Shown here: positions 1 to 6,257 of the stretch, in pieces
Layout of the letters: each line of letters starts with the position of its first letter
Numbering within the stretch: the first letter of the stretch is position 1
From: JBBQER01 sp052148155
GTDB taxonomy: Bacteria > Actinomycetota > Acidimicrobiia > IMCC26256 > PALSA-610
DNA: 6,347 nucleotides
Assembly: GCA_052148155.1 (NCBI GenBank)
Contig: JBKQIY010000117.1
Coordinates: forward strand, 1-6,347
Direction: 5' to 3'
Position numbers and translations under genes: made by a program
The notes under the pieces: generated by a model
The model's input: the letters and a program-made list of their open reading frames with translations, nothing else
Told to the model about the DNA's origin: nothing
The model's database searches: none

Positions 1-278
1 GACACGTAGCCGACGATTTGGAGGTAGTGCTCGTCGACGTGAATCGGGTAGAGGTGAAGCGAGGGTGGGTAGTCGAATGAGAGGCGCAATGCGGGGTCGC
101 AGTGACAACCGGCGAGCACCGCGTGGCGTAGTACGGGCGATGTCGGGGGTACATGAATGGTTGACGACGAAGTCGTCGACGTTGACTGCTTCCCGCCGCC
201 GCTCGAGCACCCAGCCACGCACAGAACGAGAGCCAACAGTGCCACCGGGCACGACCTTGTGCTCACCACATTCAGCAT
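1..278 (-). CDS. Putative secreted lipoprotein, N-terminal part (cut by window edge)
   Basis: An open frame read leftward from an ATG at 278 continues without a stop to the first base of the window, giving 92 codons of an incomplete protein. The N-terminus is a typical lipoprotein signal: a short n-region with Arg8, a hydrophobic core at about residues 11-22 (PVALLALVLCVA), then the lipobox V-A-G-C with Cys24 as the predicted lipidated residue. After it come SSGGG and a Ser/Thr-rich linker to about residue 40, usual for lipoproteins tethered outside the membrane. The folded part begins near residue 48 and includes AGCHCDPALRLSFDYPPS, with a close Cys pair and an F-D-Y-P-P segment. I do not recognise the family, so no function is assigned. 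No strong Shine-Dalgarno sequence precedes the ATG; a GTG at 317 in the same frame is an alternative start, but it would put an unusual extension before the signal peptide. Confidence 0.72.
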   Translation of the reverse strand, partial: MLNVVSTRSCPVALLALVLCVAGCSSGGGKQSTSTTSSSTIHVPPTSPVLRHAVLAGCHCDPALRLSFDYPPSLHLYPIHVDEHYLQIVGYV

Positions 279-413
279 GACGCCGAAAATAAGGCATCGG
301 TTCAGTGAGGGTGACACGTCGACCAGCGGTTGTTGAAGCACCGGGACCCGGCGAGAGCGCAGGGGGCACCCGAGTCCGCAGGCCACTCCCGACTACCCCG
401 GCGTAGATTGAAT

Positions 414-1076
414 TCAGGCCGGCTGGAGACGACGACCGAACTCGGGAAGCGGTACGAAGATCTCGAAGCCGTCAGCCGTCTCCGAGCCCAGCTCGGACGA
501 TGCCTCGAGCAGGCAGCCGACCGATGTTCGGTGCCGACCAAATTCTCCAGTCCAGACAACGTCCCCTGGTCGAAGTGCGCTACCTGCGGGAAAGGGACGC
601 CGGAACGGACCAACTGAACGCAGTTTGATCGGCACTCGCTCGACGGCCTGCCAGGATCGGTCGAGTACCCGGTCGATGATCGTCCAATCATCGACATCCC
701 CTCGGTAGAGGCTGACCTCATACTGCGTCGGGCGTCCCCCGTAGTCGAAGCGGTCTCGTAGGTCGCGATCAATGTGCTCTCCCCAGCGGTGGCGAAGGGC
801 GGCGGCCTCCAGCGGAGCGAAGGGATCTTCGCTCCGCTGGCGCAGGTGGACTTGGCATCCCTCACCCAGTGGCGATATCGACAGCTCGATCACGTCGCGG
901 GGACGCCAAAGGAAAGGCGACGCAAAGATCACCCGATCAGGCCGGACAGCGTCAAGCACAGGCGGCTCGCGCTCGCCCTCGACAGAGACCCACCAGATCC
1001 TCTGTTCGCCGACAAGGGCGTCGACCATTACGCCAGGTGGGGGATCTTGCTTCGACTTCCGCTCTGCAACTAACAC
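414..1076 (-). CDS. Hypothetical protein, weakly SRPBCC/START-like
   Basis: This is a 220-residue frame on the minus strand starting at a GTG (1076), with an in-frame stop only four codons upstream. The amino-acid make-up is that of a soluble globular protein, without the Arg/Ser/Pro excess of the overlapping frames. Residues about 45-82 look like paired beta strands (DRVIFASPFLW, DVIELSISPLGEG, CQVHLRQRS), followed by a helix around 92-112 (LRHRWGEHIDRDLRDRF). That strand-strand-long-helix order recalls the end of SRPBCC (polyketide cyclase / AHSA1-like) domains, but the match is by eye and weak. The second half (residues 115-220) is again strand-rich and unfamiliar. There is no signal peptide or membrane segment. 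An ATG at 1028 (residue 17) is an alternative start; neither start has a good ribosome binding site. A perfect 14-bp inverted repeat lies within codons of about residues 79-90, which is odd for a coding sequence. Confidence 0.45.
   Translation of the reverse strand: MLVAERKSKQDPPPGVMVDALVGEQRIWWVSVEGEREPPVLDAVRPDRVIFASPFLWRPRDVIELSISPLGEGCQVHLRQRSEDPFAPLEAAALRHRWGEHIDRDLRDRFDYGGRPTQYEVSLYRGDVDDWTIIDRVLDRSWQAVERVPIKLRSVGPFRRPFPAGSALRPGDVVWTGEFGRHRTSVGCLLEASSELGSETADGFEIFVPLPEFGRRLQPA
809..840. repeat. Perfect inverted repeat, 14-bp arms with 4-base loop
   Basis: The arm CCAGCGGAGCGAAG at 809-822 and its exact reverse complement at 827-840 flank the loop GGAT. As RNA on either strand this would form a 14-bp, GC-rich, uninterrupted stem. 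No T-run follows on either strand, so it is not a standard intrinsic terminator. It lies inside the minus-strand frame at 414-1076, corresponding to R-S-E-D-P-F-A-P-L-E. It could be a short palindromic element, a protein-binding site or an RNA structural element; the sequence does not decide between them. Confidence 0.8.
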
Positions 1077-1236
1077 AGCTTCACGCTAGGACTCGCAGGT
1101 CCTTTGGTGTGCGCCGCACCCCAGTGTCCGCTATTGGCGCTTGAGGATGCGGGTTGACGAGGTGCCCGGATCGAAAGTTCGGTGCGTTCCAGACGCGCTC
1201 AGGCGCCCTCGTGCTGCGTTATCGAGGACGCGGCCG

Positions 1237-1792
1237 TCACGCGCGCGTCGCCTTGTCGGCAGGGTCGACGTCGCGGAAACCACGGAGATCGCTGGTGACA
1301 TTTCGCTTCGGAAACGGCTGAACAAGTACTGGGCGGTTCAAGAATGGGCACAGTTGTTCCCGACCCTGTCCGTCCACGATGTTGATGTCGAGGATGTCGG
1401 CGGGCCTTTCGTAGAAGTACCGACGAACGTCGGCCTCATGCTCATGCTTGTTGGCGAGCAGTTCGCTATCGGTCGGGCTGACCGTGCCATAGAGCCGCAA
1501 TCGAAGATCTCTGCGCGACGGGCGGAGTGTGTCTACGGGCTTTCGATTCATGTGAGCGCGGATTGACCGCAGCCACGAGGCATCGTCGCGCTGCATCGTG
1601 ATGAATATCGAGTCCGGATACTTTCGGTCCAGCGTGTGGCCTCGGCGACGATCGGATTTTCGCAACTGAAGTCGTTGTCCGCGATCTCCTGATCGCTTTC
1701 CGGAAGGTGTTTGGCGCGGTACCCGAGAATCGACATGGCTTCGACCAAGGAGTGGTTCCGGTCTTCGGAAGACCGGTTCCAAAGATTTTCAT
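1237..1792 (-). pseudogene. Sulfotransferase family gene broken by two single-base deletions
   Basis: The protein can be read only by changing frame twice. Frame one, from the ATG at 1792, gives MKIFGTGLPKTGTT, the 5'-phosphosulfate-binding P-loop of PAPS-dependent sulfotransferases. At about 1751 one base is missing and the next frame continues with SLVEAMSILGYRAKHLPES and then NDFSCENPIVAEA. Near 1634-1638 another base is missing and the third frame continues LDRKYPDSIFITMQRDDASW, where the R-D-D-x-S-W-L-R-S segment matches the 3'-phosphate-binding motif, then runs to a TGA at 1237-1239 via LCPFLNRPV and PFPKRN. The span is 556 bases; adding two restores a multiple of three and about 185 residues, a usual size for the short bacterial sulfotransferases. 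Intact family members transfer sulfate from PAPS to a hydroxyl or amine acceptor. As written this copy cannot make the full enzyme. The little other decay suggests either a very recent pseudogene or indel sequencing errors. Confidence 0.85.
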
Positions 1793-1799
1793 CTCACCG

Positions 1800-1804
1800 C
1801 TCCT
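1800..1804 (-). promoter_or_regulatory. Ribosome binding site of the sulfotransferase gene
   Basis: On the minus strand, AGGAG lies seven bases before the ATG at 1792. This supports that ATG, directly followed by the P-loop, as the original start rather than the in-frame GTG at 1807. Confidence 0.65.
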
Positions 1805-1807
1805 CAC

Positions 1808-2448
1808 CCGTCTCGGCGCTCATCCACACCCGGCCTCCGGATCCGACCGCCGCACAAATTGCCCTGGAGCGATATCGCCAAGCCACCCCAGTGCGCTCTC
1901 TCTTGAGCACTGATGCGACGGCGATGGGCAGTGCTTCTGCTTGGGAAGCGAAGGCCTCGTGGTTGTAAGGCAAGAGCGGACGGCCCTCGGCGGACAACGA
2001 CGAACCGTTACCGCTGGTCAGAGGCGACGCGCGGACGTCAGCGAACCCTCACGATCGACAGCGACCGCGCGATAAACGCGCGATGGGTTGCACCTTGCGA
2101 CGCTCGACCCGCGTGACGAACTCGATGCGGACAACTGGCCGTCGCGCGAAACGCGAGCATCGGACTTCCAACTCTTCCGAGCCTCGTACGCAGACAGCGA
2201 TCGTTGCGCTCATGGCACCGCCGGTCTGAGCTCAGTCCGGAAACGACTCCAGAGCGCTGCCTCGGACGACGCGTCGGCAACCGTCTCGACGCATTGGCGA
2301 TCCGGCGTTGGTGATCGTGGGCGGGCATCCGGTGATCGGGGACGGGGCCGGCCTGTCGTTCACAGAGGTCCTTGCCAGGGGTGACTATGTGCCCTGTCGC
2401 GGGTTCGGGGCGGAGCGCATGCTGGGTGGCAGTGCGCGGTGGCGCGTC
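1808..2448. other. Divergent intergenic region without a convincing gene
   Basis: This stretch separates the minus-strand sulfotransferase remnant from the plus-strand repeat-protein gene and should hold the promoters of both. Frames up to about 98 codons are open on both strands, but their products are Arg/Ser-rich, match nothing I know and lack good ribosome binding sites. One minus-strand frame (1997-1794, 67 codons from a TTG) ends one base before the sulfotransferase ATG, which could be coupling or chance. The only small structure seen is CGCGCG-ATAAA-CGCGCG at 2066-2082, a 6-bp hairpin. I could not identify a confident -35/-10 pair. Confidence 0.5.
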
Positions 2449-2454
2449 GGGAGG
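2449..2454 (+). promoter_or_regulatory. Ribosome binding site of the 14-unit repeat protein
   Basis: GGGAGG lies six bases before the ATG at 2461. It decides the start: the frame is open further upstream to a TTG at 2308, but that extension has no such site and would place about 50 unremarkable residues before the signal peptide. Confidence 0.8.
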
Positions 2455-2460
2455 TTCGGT

Positions 2461-4878
2461 ATGGATCGCAACGGTGATGCGATTGGGCGTCCGGTCCCTT
2501 CTCGTCGACGCTCACGGGGGTCGCTGTTCGTCCGGGTGCTGGTTGCGGTCGGGCTCGTTGCTGGTGGTGTGGTGACGAGCGCTGCGTTGTCGGGCGCGGC
2601 CCCGACCCCGACCTGGTCGCTTTCACCGAGCCCGAGCCCGTTCCGTCCACTCGACCTCCCCATGGCGAGCGTGTCGTGTTCGAGTGCGACCAGTTGTTTC
2701 GCGGTCGGCACGCGGTCCGACGTCGCCGGCTATCCCGGCGTGCCCTATGTCGCGGGCGAGAGCCTTGCGATCGAGCAGTGGGACGGCACGAGGTGGTCGA
2801 CCGACACGAGCCCCGACACCGGGCTGGGCCCCGGAGGCGCCAAGCTGCACGCGGTGTCGTGTGTAAGCGCGACGAGTTGCGTCGCGGTGGGTGCGCAGGG
2901 CAGCACCGACAACACCGCCACACTGTCAGAGAGCTGGGACGGTACGAGTTGGTCGCTTGACGCCATCCCGAACCCGATTGACGCGATCAGCTCGACCCTC
3001 GAAGGCATCGCGTGTTCGAGCGCGTCGAGCTGCTTCGCGGTCGGCCATTACTCCCCGACCGACAACAACACGTTGGTCGAGACGTTGATCGAGCAGTGGG
3101 ACGGCGCCAGTTGGACGGTGGCCGCGAGCCCGAACCCGACCAAGGCGGTCGGCTCGACGCTCAACGGTGTGGCGTGCGCGACGGCAACGAATTGTTTCGC
3201 GGTCGGCAGTCACGTCGAGGCCGCCAACAAGGGTGGCACGTTGGTGGAACACTGGGACGGGACGAGCTGGACGATCGTCCCGACCCCGACACCGACCGTG
3301 CGACCGGTCGCGGCTCCCGTCGTGACGCCCACGCTCAACGCGGTCTCGTGCACGGGCCCGACGAGCTGTTTCGCGGTCGGATACACCGCCTCTGACGCCT
3401 TGATCGAGCAGTGGGACGGCACGACGTGGTCGCTCCTGTCGAGCCCCGTGCCGCACATACACCTCGGGATCGCGGTGCTGCAAGGCGTGTCGTGCACGAG
3501 CGCGACCGACTGCTTCGCGGTCGGTGTCGCGTTCGACACCTCACTCGCGAAGGCCAACAGCGCGGTGCCGAATTCGATCACCGAGCATTGGAACGGGACG
3601 GCGTGGACAATCCTGGCCCGCCCGAGCGCCGTGCCGACCAACAAGGCCTACTTCGGCGAGCTCGACAATCTCTACAGCGTGTCGTGCACAACTACGAGCT
3701 GCTTCGCGGTCGGCGACTCCGCGTTGCCGGAACGTTGGGACGGCTCGCGGTGGTCACTGTCCCCGCTCGCGGCGACCACGTCGAACAGCTCGCTCGATGC
3801 GGTGACGTGCCCGTCGCCGACGAGTTGCTACGCGGTCGGGACTGCCGCTCCGCTGCTCGACGAAAGCGACAACCCGTTGGTCGAACATTGGGATGGGACC
3901 CACTGGTCGATCCTTCCCGCCCCGACGCCCGTCGGGATCAACGTCCACGCCGCGTTCACGTCGATCTCGTGTCCGAGCCCCGCGGACTGCAGAGCGGTCG
4001 GCAGCTACGACTTCATCTCGTTGTTCGGCCCGAACCCCGGCACCGTTAAAGCGCTGATGGAGCATTGGAACGGCAAGAGCTGGTCGCTGACCGCGAACCC
4101 GACGCCGCCCGGCGCAGTCCTTTGGTATCTGAGTGCCGTGTCGTGTGTCGGCGCGACGGACTGCAACGCGGTCGGGATCTACCAAACCATCATCGGTCAG
4201 GGCGACAGTAGGCACTTGTTGGCGGAACACTGGAACGGCACGCGCTGGTCGGTCGTCGCGATTCCGAGCCTGAGCCGCGCAGTGTTGAGCGCAGTGTCGT
4301 GTTCGAGCGCCTCCAACTGCTTCGCCGTCGGCGGCCAAAATGGCGCATACGGCACCCAACAGCCGCTGGTCGAACACTGGAACGGCAAAAGTTGGTCGAT
4401 CATCGCGACCCCGGAACCCCCCACGGGCACGTTCTTCCAGATGAATGCCGTGTCCTGTCGCACCGACTCGGACTGCACTGCGGTCGGCTACAGCGAGGCC
4501 AACACGCTCACATACGGGACCCAACAGCCGCTGGTCGAGCACTGGAACGGCAAGGACTGGTCGGTCGTCGCCAGTCCCACTCCGACCAACCCGAACCCAG
4601 TCCCCGGCACCGCGTTGAACGGCGTGACCTGCCCGAACGCAACGAGCTGCACCGCGGTCGGCACGGCCTACACGAGCGCCAGCCTCCCACCCTCCGGCCA
4701 GCCGCTCTTCGAACAGTGGAACGGCACGAAGTGGTCAATCGTCCCGAGTCCGATCGCCACCAGCACGACCACCACGTTCGCCGACAGTGTGGCCTGCCCG
4801 ACGACAACGAGCTGCATCGCCGTAGGTGGAAGCTTCAGTCCTAACGGCCTCACCACCCTGATCGAACAGAGCACCTAG
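2461..4878 (+). CDS. Secreted Cys-pair/Trp repeat protein, predicted double beta-propeller
   Basis: This 805-residue protein is a signal peptide plus one repeat array. The n-region has a basic stretch (RRRSR, 15-19), the hydrophobic core is about 22-43 and cleavage is likely near GAA at 45-47. The mature part has 14 copies of V-[ST]-C-x5-C-x-A-V-G, each followed by a variable loop, then L-x-E-x-W-[DN]-G-x-x-W-[ST], then a Pro-rich connector such as SPNPT. First cysteines of the units are at residues 73, 134, 185, 239, 297, 345, 409, 450, 504, 562, 614, 666, 724 and 779. All 28 cysteines of the protein lie in these pairs, consistent with one disulfide per unit and an extracytoplasmic location. 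Unit 7 has C-x4-C instead of C-x5-C. The W-D-G-x-x-W turn resembles the tight hairpins of Asp-box and kelch-like blades. I know similar arrays as hypothetical proteins in actinobacteria; no enzymatic motif is visible. A binding or surface-scaffold role is inference. Confidence 0.9.
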   Translation: MDRNGDAIGRPVPSRRRSRGSLFVRVLVAVGLVAGGVVTSAALSGAAPTPTWSLSPSPSPFRPLDLPMASVSCSSATSCFAVGTRSDVAGYPGVPYVAGESLAIEQWDGTRWSTDTSPDTGLGPGGAKLHAVSCVSATSCVAVGAQGSTDNTATLSESWDGTSWSLDAIPNPIDAISSTLEGIACSSASSCFAVGHYSPTDNNTLVETLIEQWDGASWTVAASPNPTKAVGSTLNGVACATATNCFAVGSHVEAANKGGTLVEHWDGTSWTIVPTPTPTVRPVAAPVVTPTLNAVSCTGPTSCFAVGYTASDALIEQWDGTTWSLLSSPVPHIHLGIAVLQGVSCTSATDCFAVGVAFDTSLAKANSAVPNSITEHWNGTAWTILARPSAVPTNKAYFGELDNLYSVSCTTTSCFAVGDSALPERWDGSRWSLSPLAATTSNSSLDAVTCPSPTSCYAVGTAAPLLDESDNPLVEHWDGTHWSILPAPTPVGINVHAAFTSISCPSPADCRAVGSYDFISLFGPNPGTVKALMEHWNGKSWSLTANPTPPGAVLWYLSAVSCVGATDCNAVGIYQTIIGQGDSRHLLAEHWNGTRWSVVAIPSLSRAVLSAVSCSSASNCFAVGGQNGAYGTQQPLVEHWNGKSWSIIATPEPPTGTFFQMNAVSCRTDSDCTAVGYSEANTLTYGTQQPLVEHWNGKDWSVVASPTPTNPNPVPGTALNGVTCPNATSCTAVGTAYTSASLPPSGQPLFEQWNGTKWSIVPSPIATSTTTTFADSVACPTTTSCIAVGGSFSPNGLTTLIEQST
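4346..4388 (+). repeat. Near-identical segment, copy 1 (unit 11)
   Basis: This 43-base segment, encoding YGTQQPLVEHWNGK, matches 4511-4553 with two differences by my reading. The offset is 165 bases, or 55 codons, about one repeat unit. Other units differ far more at DNA level, so this pair points to a recent tandem duplication or gene conversion within the array. Confidence 0.8.
4511..4553 (+). repeat. Near-identical segment, copy 2 (unit 12)
   Basis: Partner of 4346-4388. The two differences are both at third codon positions (GGC/GGG and GAA/GAG), so the encoded YGTQQPLVEHWNGK is unchanged. Similarity falls off directly after it, where KSW in the first copy becomes KDW here. Confidence 0.8.
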
Positions 4879-4968
4879 CGAATCGTTGCTCACGCCGACA
4901 CCACCCCGCCGGAAGCAGCAACCGAATACCGCGCCCACCAGAACATCGCAGCGTTCGCGACCCATCAC

Positions 4969-4974
4969 GAAGGA
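4969..4974 (+). promoter_or_regulatory. Possible ribosome binding site of the SGNH hydrolase gene
   Basis: GAAGGA is the best purine-rich site before the hydrolase gene. It is 11 bases from an in-frame TTG at 4986, rather far, and 20 bases from the ATG at 4995, too far. The start therefore stays open between these two codons; the difference is three residues before the signal peptide. Confidence 0.35.
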
Positions 4975-4994
4975 TCAAAACCCGATTGAGACCT

Positions 4995-6257
4995 ATGGTT
5001 GTCGTGATGGGTCGTCGGTGCGGCGTTCTTGGCATGGTCTTCGTGCTGATGGCCGCCTGGGCCGGCCCCGCCCACGCCGGTCTTGCGGTAGGTGAGCTTG
5101 CTAGTCGCACGTCGATACGGTCTGAGACGGTCGCGCCGGTGTACAACCTGGCGTTGGGCGACTCCACCGCGATGTGGAACGGCACCCGCTCTTATCCGGA
5201 TCTGATCACGAACCATTACGCGTCGTCGGTCCCAGACCTGACCCTCGTGGACATGGCGTGCTCAGGGGAGAGCACATCGACGATGATCGCGCGTTCGTTG
5301 TGTGCGCCGGGCGGGTCGCAATATCAGAACGCCTTGTCGTTCTTGCGCGCCCATACCGGCAAGGTGGCGCTGGTCACGATCGATATCGGCGGCAACGATG
5401 TCGTCAACTGCATCTCTGCCCCAACTCCGGCCACCTGTTTCGTCAACGGCCTCAAGACGATGCAAAAGAACCTGGCGACCATCCTCGCCGGTCTGCGAGC
5501 CGCAACCCACTCCCATGTCCCGATCATCGGCATGAATTATTACGACCCGCTCCTTGGTGACTGGCTCGCCGGACCCGGCCCGACCCGCACACTCGCTTCG
5601 ACCGCGATGGCTGGACTCGCCACGCTGAACCACGACGCAGACACGGTCTACGCCAGGTTTAAGGTCCCGGTCGCTGACGTGACGGGCGCGTTTCAGTCGT
5701 CGGACATGACCCATCTCGTCTCCTCGCCGTGGGGTCGGATCCCGGTCGCGGTCGACCGCGCGTGCACATGGCTCGACATCACCTGTCACAAACATGCCGC
5801 GGAAGGTTTCGGAGACGACCCCAACGATGGTGGCGCCAAGGTCATCGCGGGGGCGTTCGAGCACGCGATCGGGACGCTCCACCGTCCCGCCGCGCCCAAG
5901 CGCGCGTCGTGGTCGTTCTTATCGAGTCCGAACCCTTCCACAAGTCAAGACAGTTCGTTGAACGGTGTGGTGTGTCTGACAACGACAGACTGCGTGGCGG
6001 TCGGCCTCTATTTCTCGCCGCTGCCCACACCCATGACGCGCACCTTGGTGGAACGCTGGGACGGGATTCGCTGGTCGATCGTCCGAAGCCCCAGCGCAAA
6101 GATCTTTAGCCAGTTGACCGCGGTGTCGTGCACCGCACCTGGATTTTGCGTCGCGGTCGGTTGGAGAAACGGCGGGAGCCTCATCGAGCAATGGGACGGG
6201 ACCAAGTGGTCCGTCGTCCACAGTGCGAACCGACCCCACGCCATGGTGTGGTGTTGA
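4995..6257 (+). CDS. Secreted SGNH/GDSL-type hydrolase with C-terminal repeat module, probably truncated
   Basis: From the ATG at 4995 the protein has 420 residues. A signal peptide (RR at 7-8, hydrophobic core about 10-23) ends at A-H-A, cleaved near residue 28. The SGNH blocks follow: G-D-S at 55-57 with nucleophile Ser57, Gly91 in ACSGES, and G-G-N-D at 132-135 with oxyanion residue Asn134. Cysteines 89/103, 139/148 and 257/264 resemble the three disulfides of secreted actinobacterial SGNH esterases. The last block reads G-D-D-P-N-D-G-G (273-280), where D-x-H-[AP]-N-x-x-G is expected, so the catalytic His seems replaced by Asp275; His265 or His267 might substitute. From Trp306 the protein carries the repeat module of its upstream neighbour: Cys pairs 327/333 and 379/385, W-D-G-x-x-W at 355-360, a second copy, and the start of a third before the stop. 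The family hydrolyses esters of lipids or carbohydrates; the substrate here is unknown. It lies 116 bases after the repeat-protein gene, perhaps co-transcribed. Confidence 0.85.
   Translation: MVVVMGRRCGVLGMVFVLMAAWAGPAHAGLAVGELASRTSIRSETVAPVYNLALGDSTAMWNGTRSYPDLITNHYASSVPDLTLVDMACSGESTSTMIARSLCAPGGSQYQNALSFLRAHTGKVALVTIDIGGNDVVNCISAPTPATCFVNGLKTMQKNLATILAGLRAATHSHVPIIGMNYYDPLLGDWLAGPGPTRTLASTAMAGLATLNHDADTVYARFKVPVADVTGAFQSSDMTHLVSSPWGRIPVAVDRACTWLDITCHKHAAEGFGDDPNDGGAKVIAGAFEHAIGTLHRPAAPKRASWSFLSSPNPSTSQDSSLNGVVCLTTTDCVAVGLYFSPLPTPMTRTLVERWDGIRWSIVRSPSAKIFSQLTAVSCTAPGFCVAVGWRNGGSLIEQWDGTKWSVVHSANRPHAMVWC
5910..6254 (+). repeat. Two repeat units plus a partial third, fused to the hydrolase
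   Basis: The segment begins at Trp306 with W-S-F-L-S-S-P-N-P, the same phase in which the upstream array begins, so the Trp-Ser marks the module border. Two V-x-C-x5-C-V-A-V-G and two E-x-W-D-G-x-x-W elements follow, then W-S-V-V-H-S of the next unit and an unrelated tail (HAMVWC). Two and a half units cannot close a propeller alone. Confidence 0.85.

Larger units (their letters stand above)
2614..4875 (+). repeat. Array of 14 protein repeats in a circularly permuted phase
   Basis: Units are 41-64 residues long, measured between first cysteines, with the length variation in the loop after A-V-G and in the Pro-rich connector. The array opens at Trp52 with W-S-L-S-P-S-P, the second half of a unit, and closes with L-I-E-Q-S-T just where W-[DN]-G would follow. 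The two ends therefore add up to one full unit, making 13 uninterrupted units and one split unit. This is the strand-swap closure known from beta-propellers. The fold is inferred from this pattern. Confidence 0.85.

Noticed and set aside
163..177. Inverted repeat GACGAC-GAA-GTCGTC
   Set aside because: It lies in codons for the Ser/Thr linker of the lipoprotein; repeated TCG/ACG codons explain it.
65..280. Plus-strand frame of 71 codons
   Set aside because: It is antisense to the lipoprotein gene, is Arg/Ser/Thr/Pro-rich, and has no ribosome binding site, while the opposite strand shows a clear signal peptide and lipobox.
302..865. Minus-strand frame of 187 codons overlapping the 220-residue protein
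   Set aside because: It overlaps the 414-1076 frame on the same strand and has a composition (Arg/Ser/Thr/Ala excess) typical of a shadow frame in GC-rich DNA.
1758..1776. 19-bp odd palindrome CCGGTCTTC-G-GAAGACCGG
   Set aside because: It coincides with the codons for T-G-L-P-K-T-G in the sulfotransferase P-loop, whose own symmetry produces the palindrome, so no separate function needs to be assumed.
2308..2460. N-terminal extension of the 14-unit protein from a TTG
   Set aside because: The ATG at 2461 has a good ribosome binding site six bases upstream and directly begins a signal peptide; the extension would bury the signal peptide and has no such site.
2475..2530. Tat signal in the RRRSR region of the 14-unit protein
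   Set aside because: The arginines are not followed by the usual x-F-L-K pattern, so a general secretion signal is the safer call.
2926..3483. Long minus-strand frames across the repeat gene (also 3754-4542 and others)
   Set aside because: They mirror the repeat units on the opposite strand, are Arg-rich and overlap each other; the plus strand has the signal peptide and conserved repeat motif.
2461..4878. CRISPR array or DNA satellite as explanation of the periodicity
   Set aside because: The period is that of codon-level protein units of varying length within one long frame, with diverged DNA and no identical short repeats and spacers.
4885..4922. GTTGCT ... AGCAAC pairing after the repeat-protein stop
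   Set aside because: The stem is only 6 bp with a 26-base loop and no T-run, which is too weak for a terminator.
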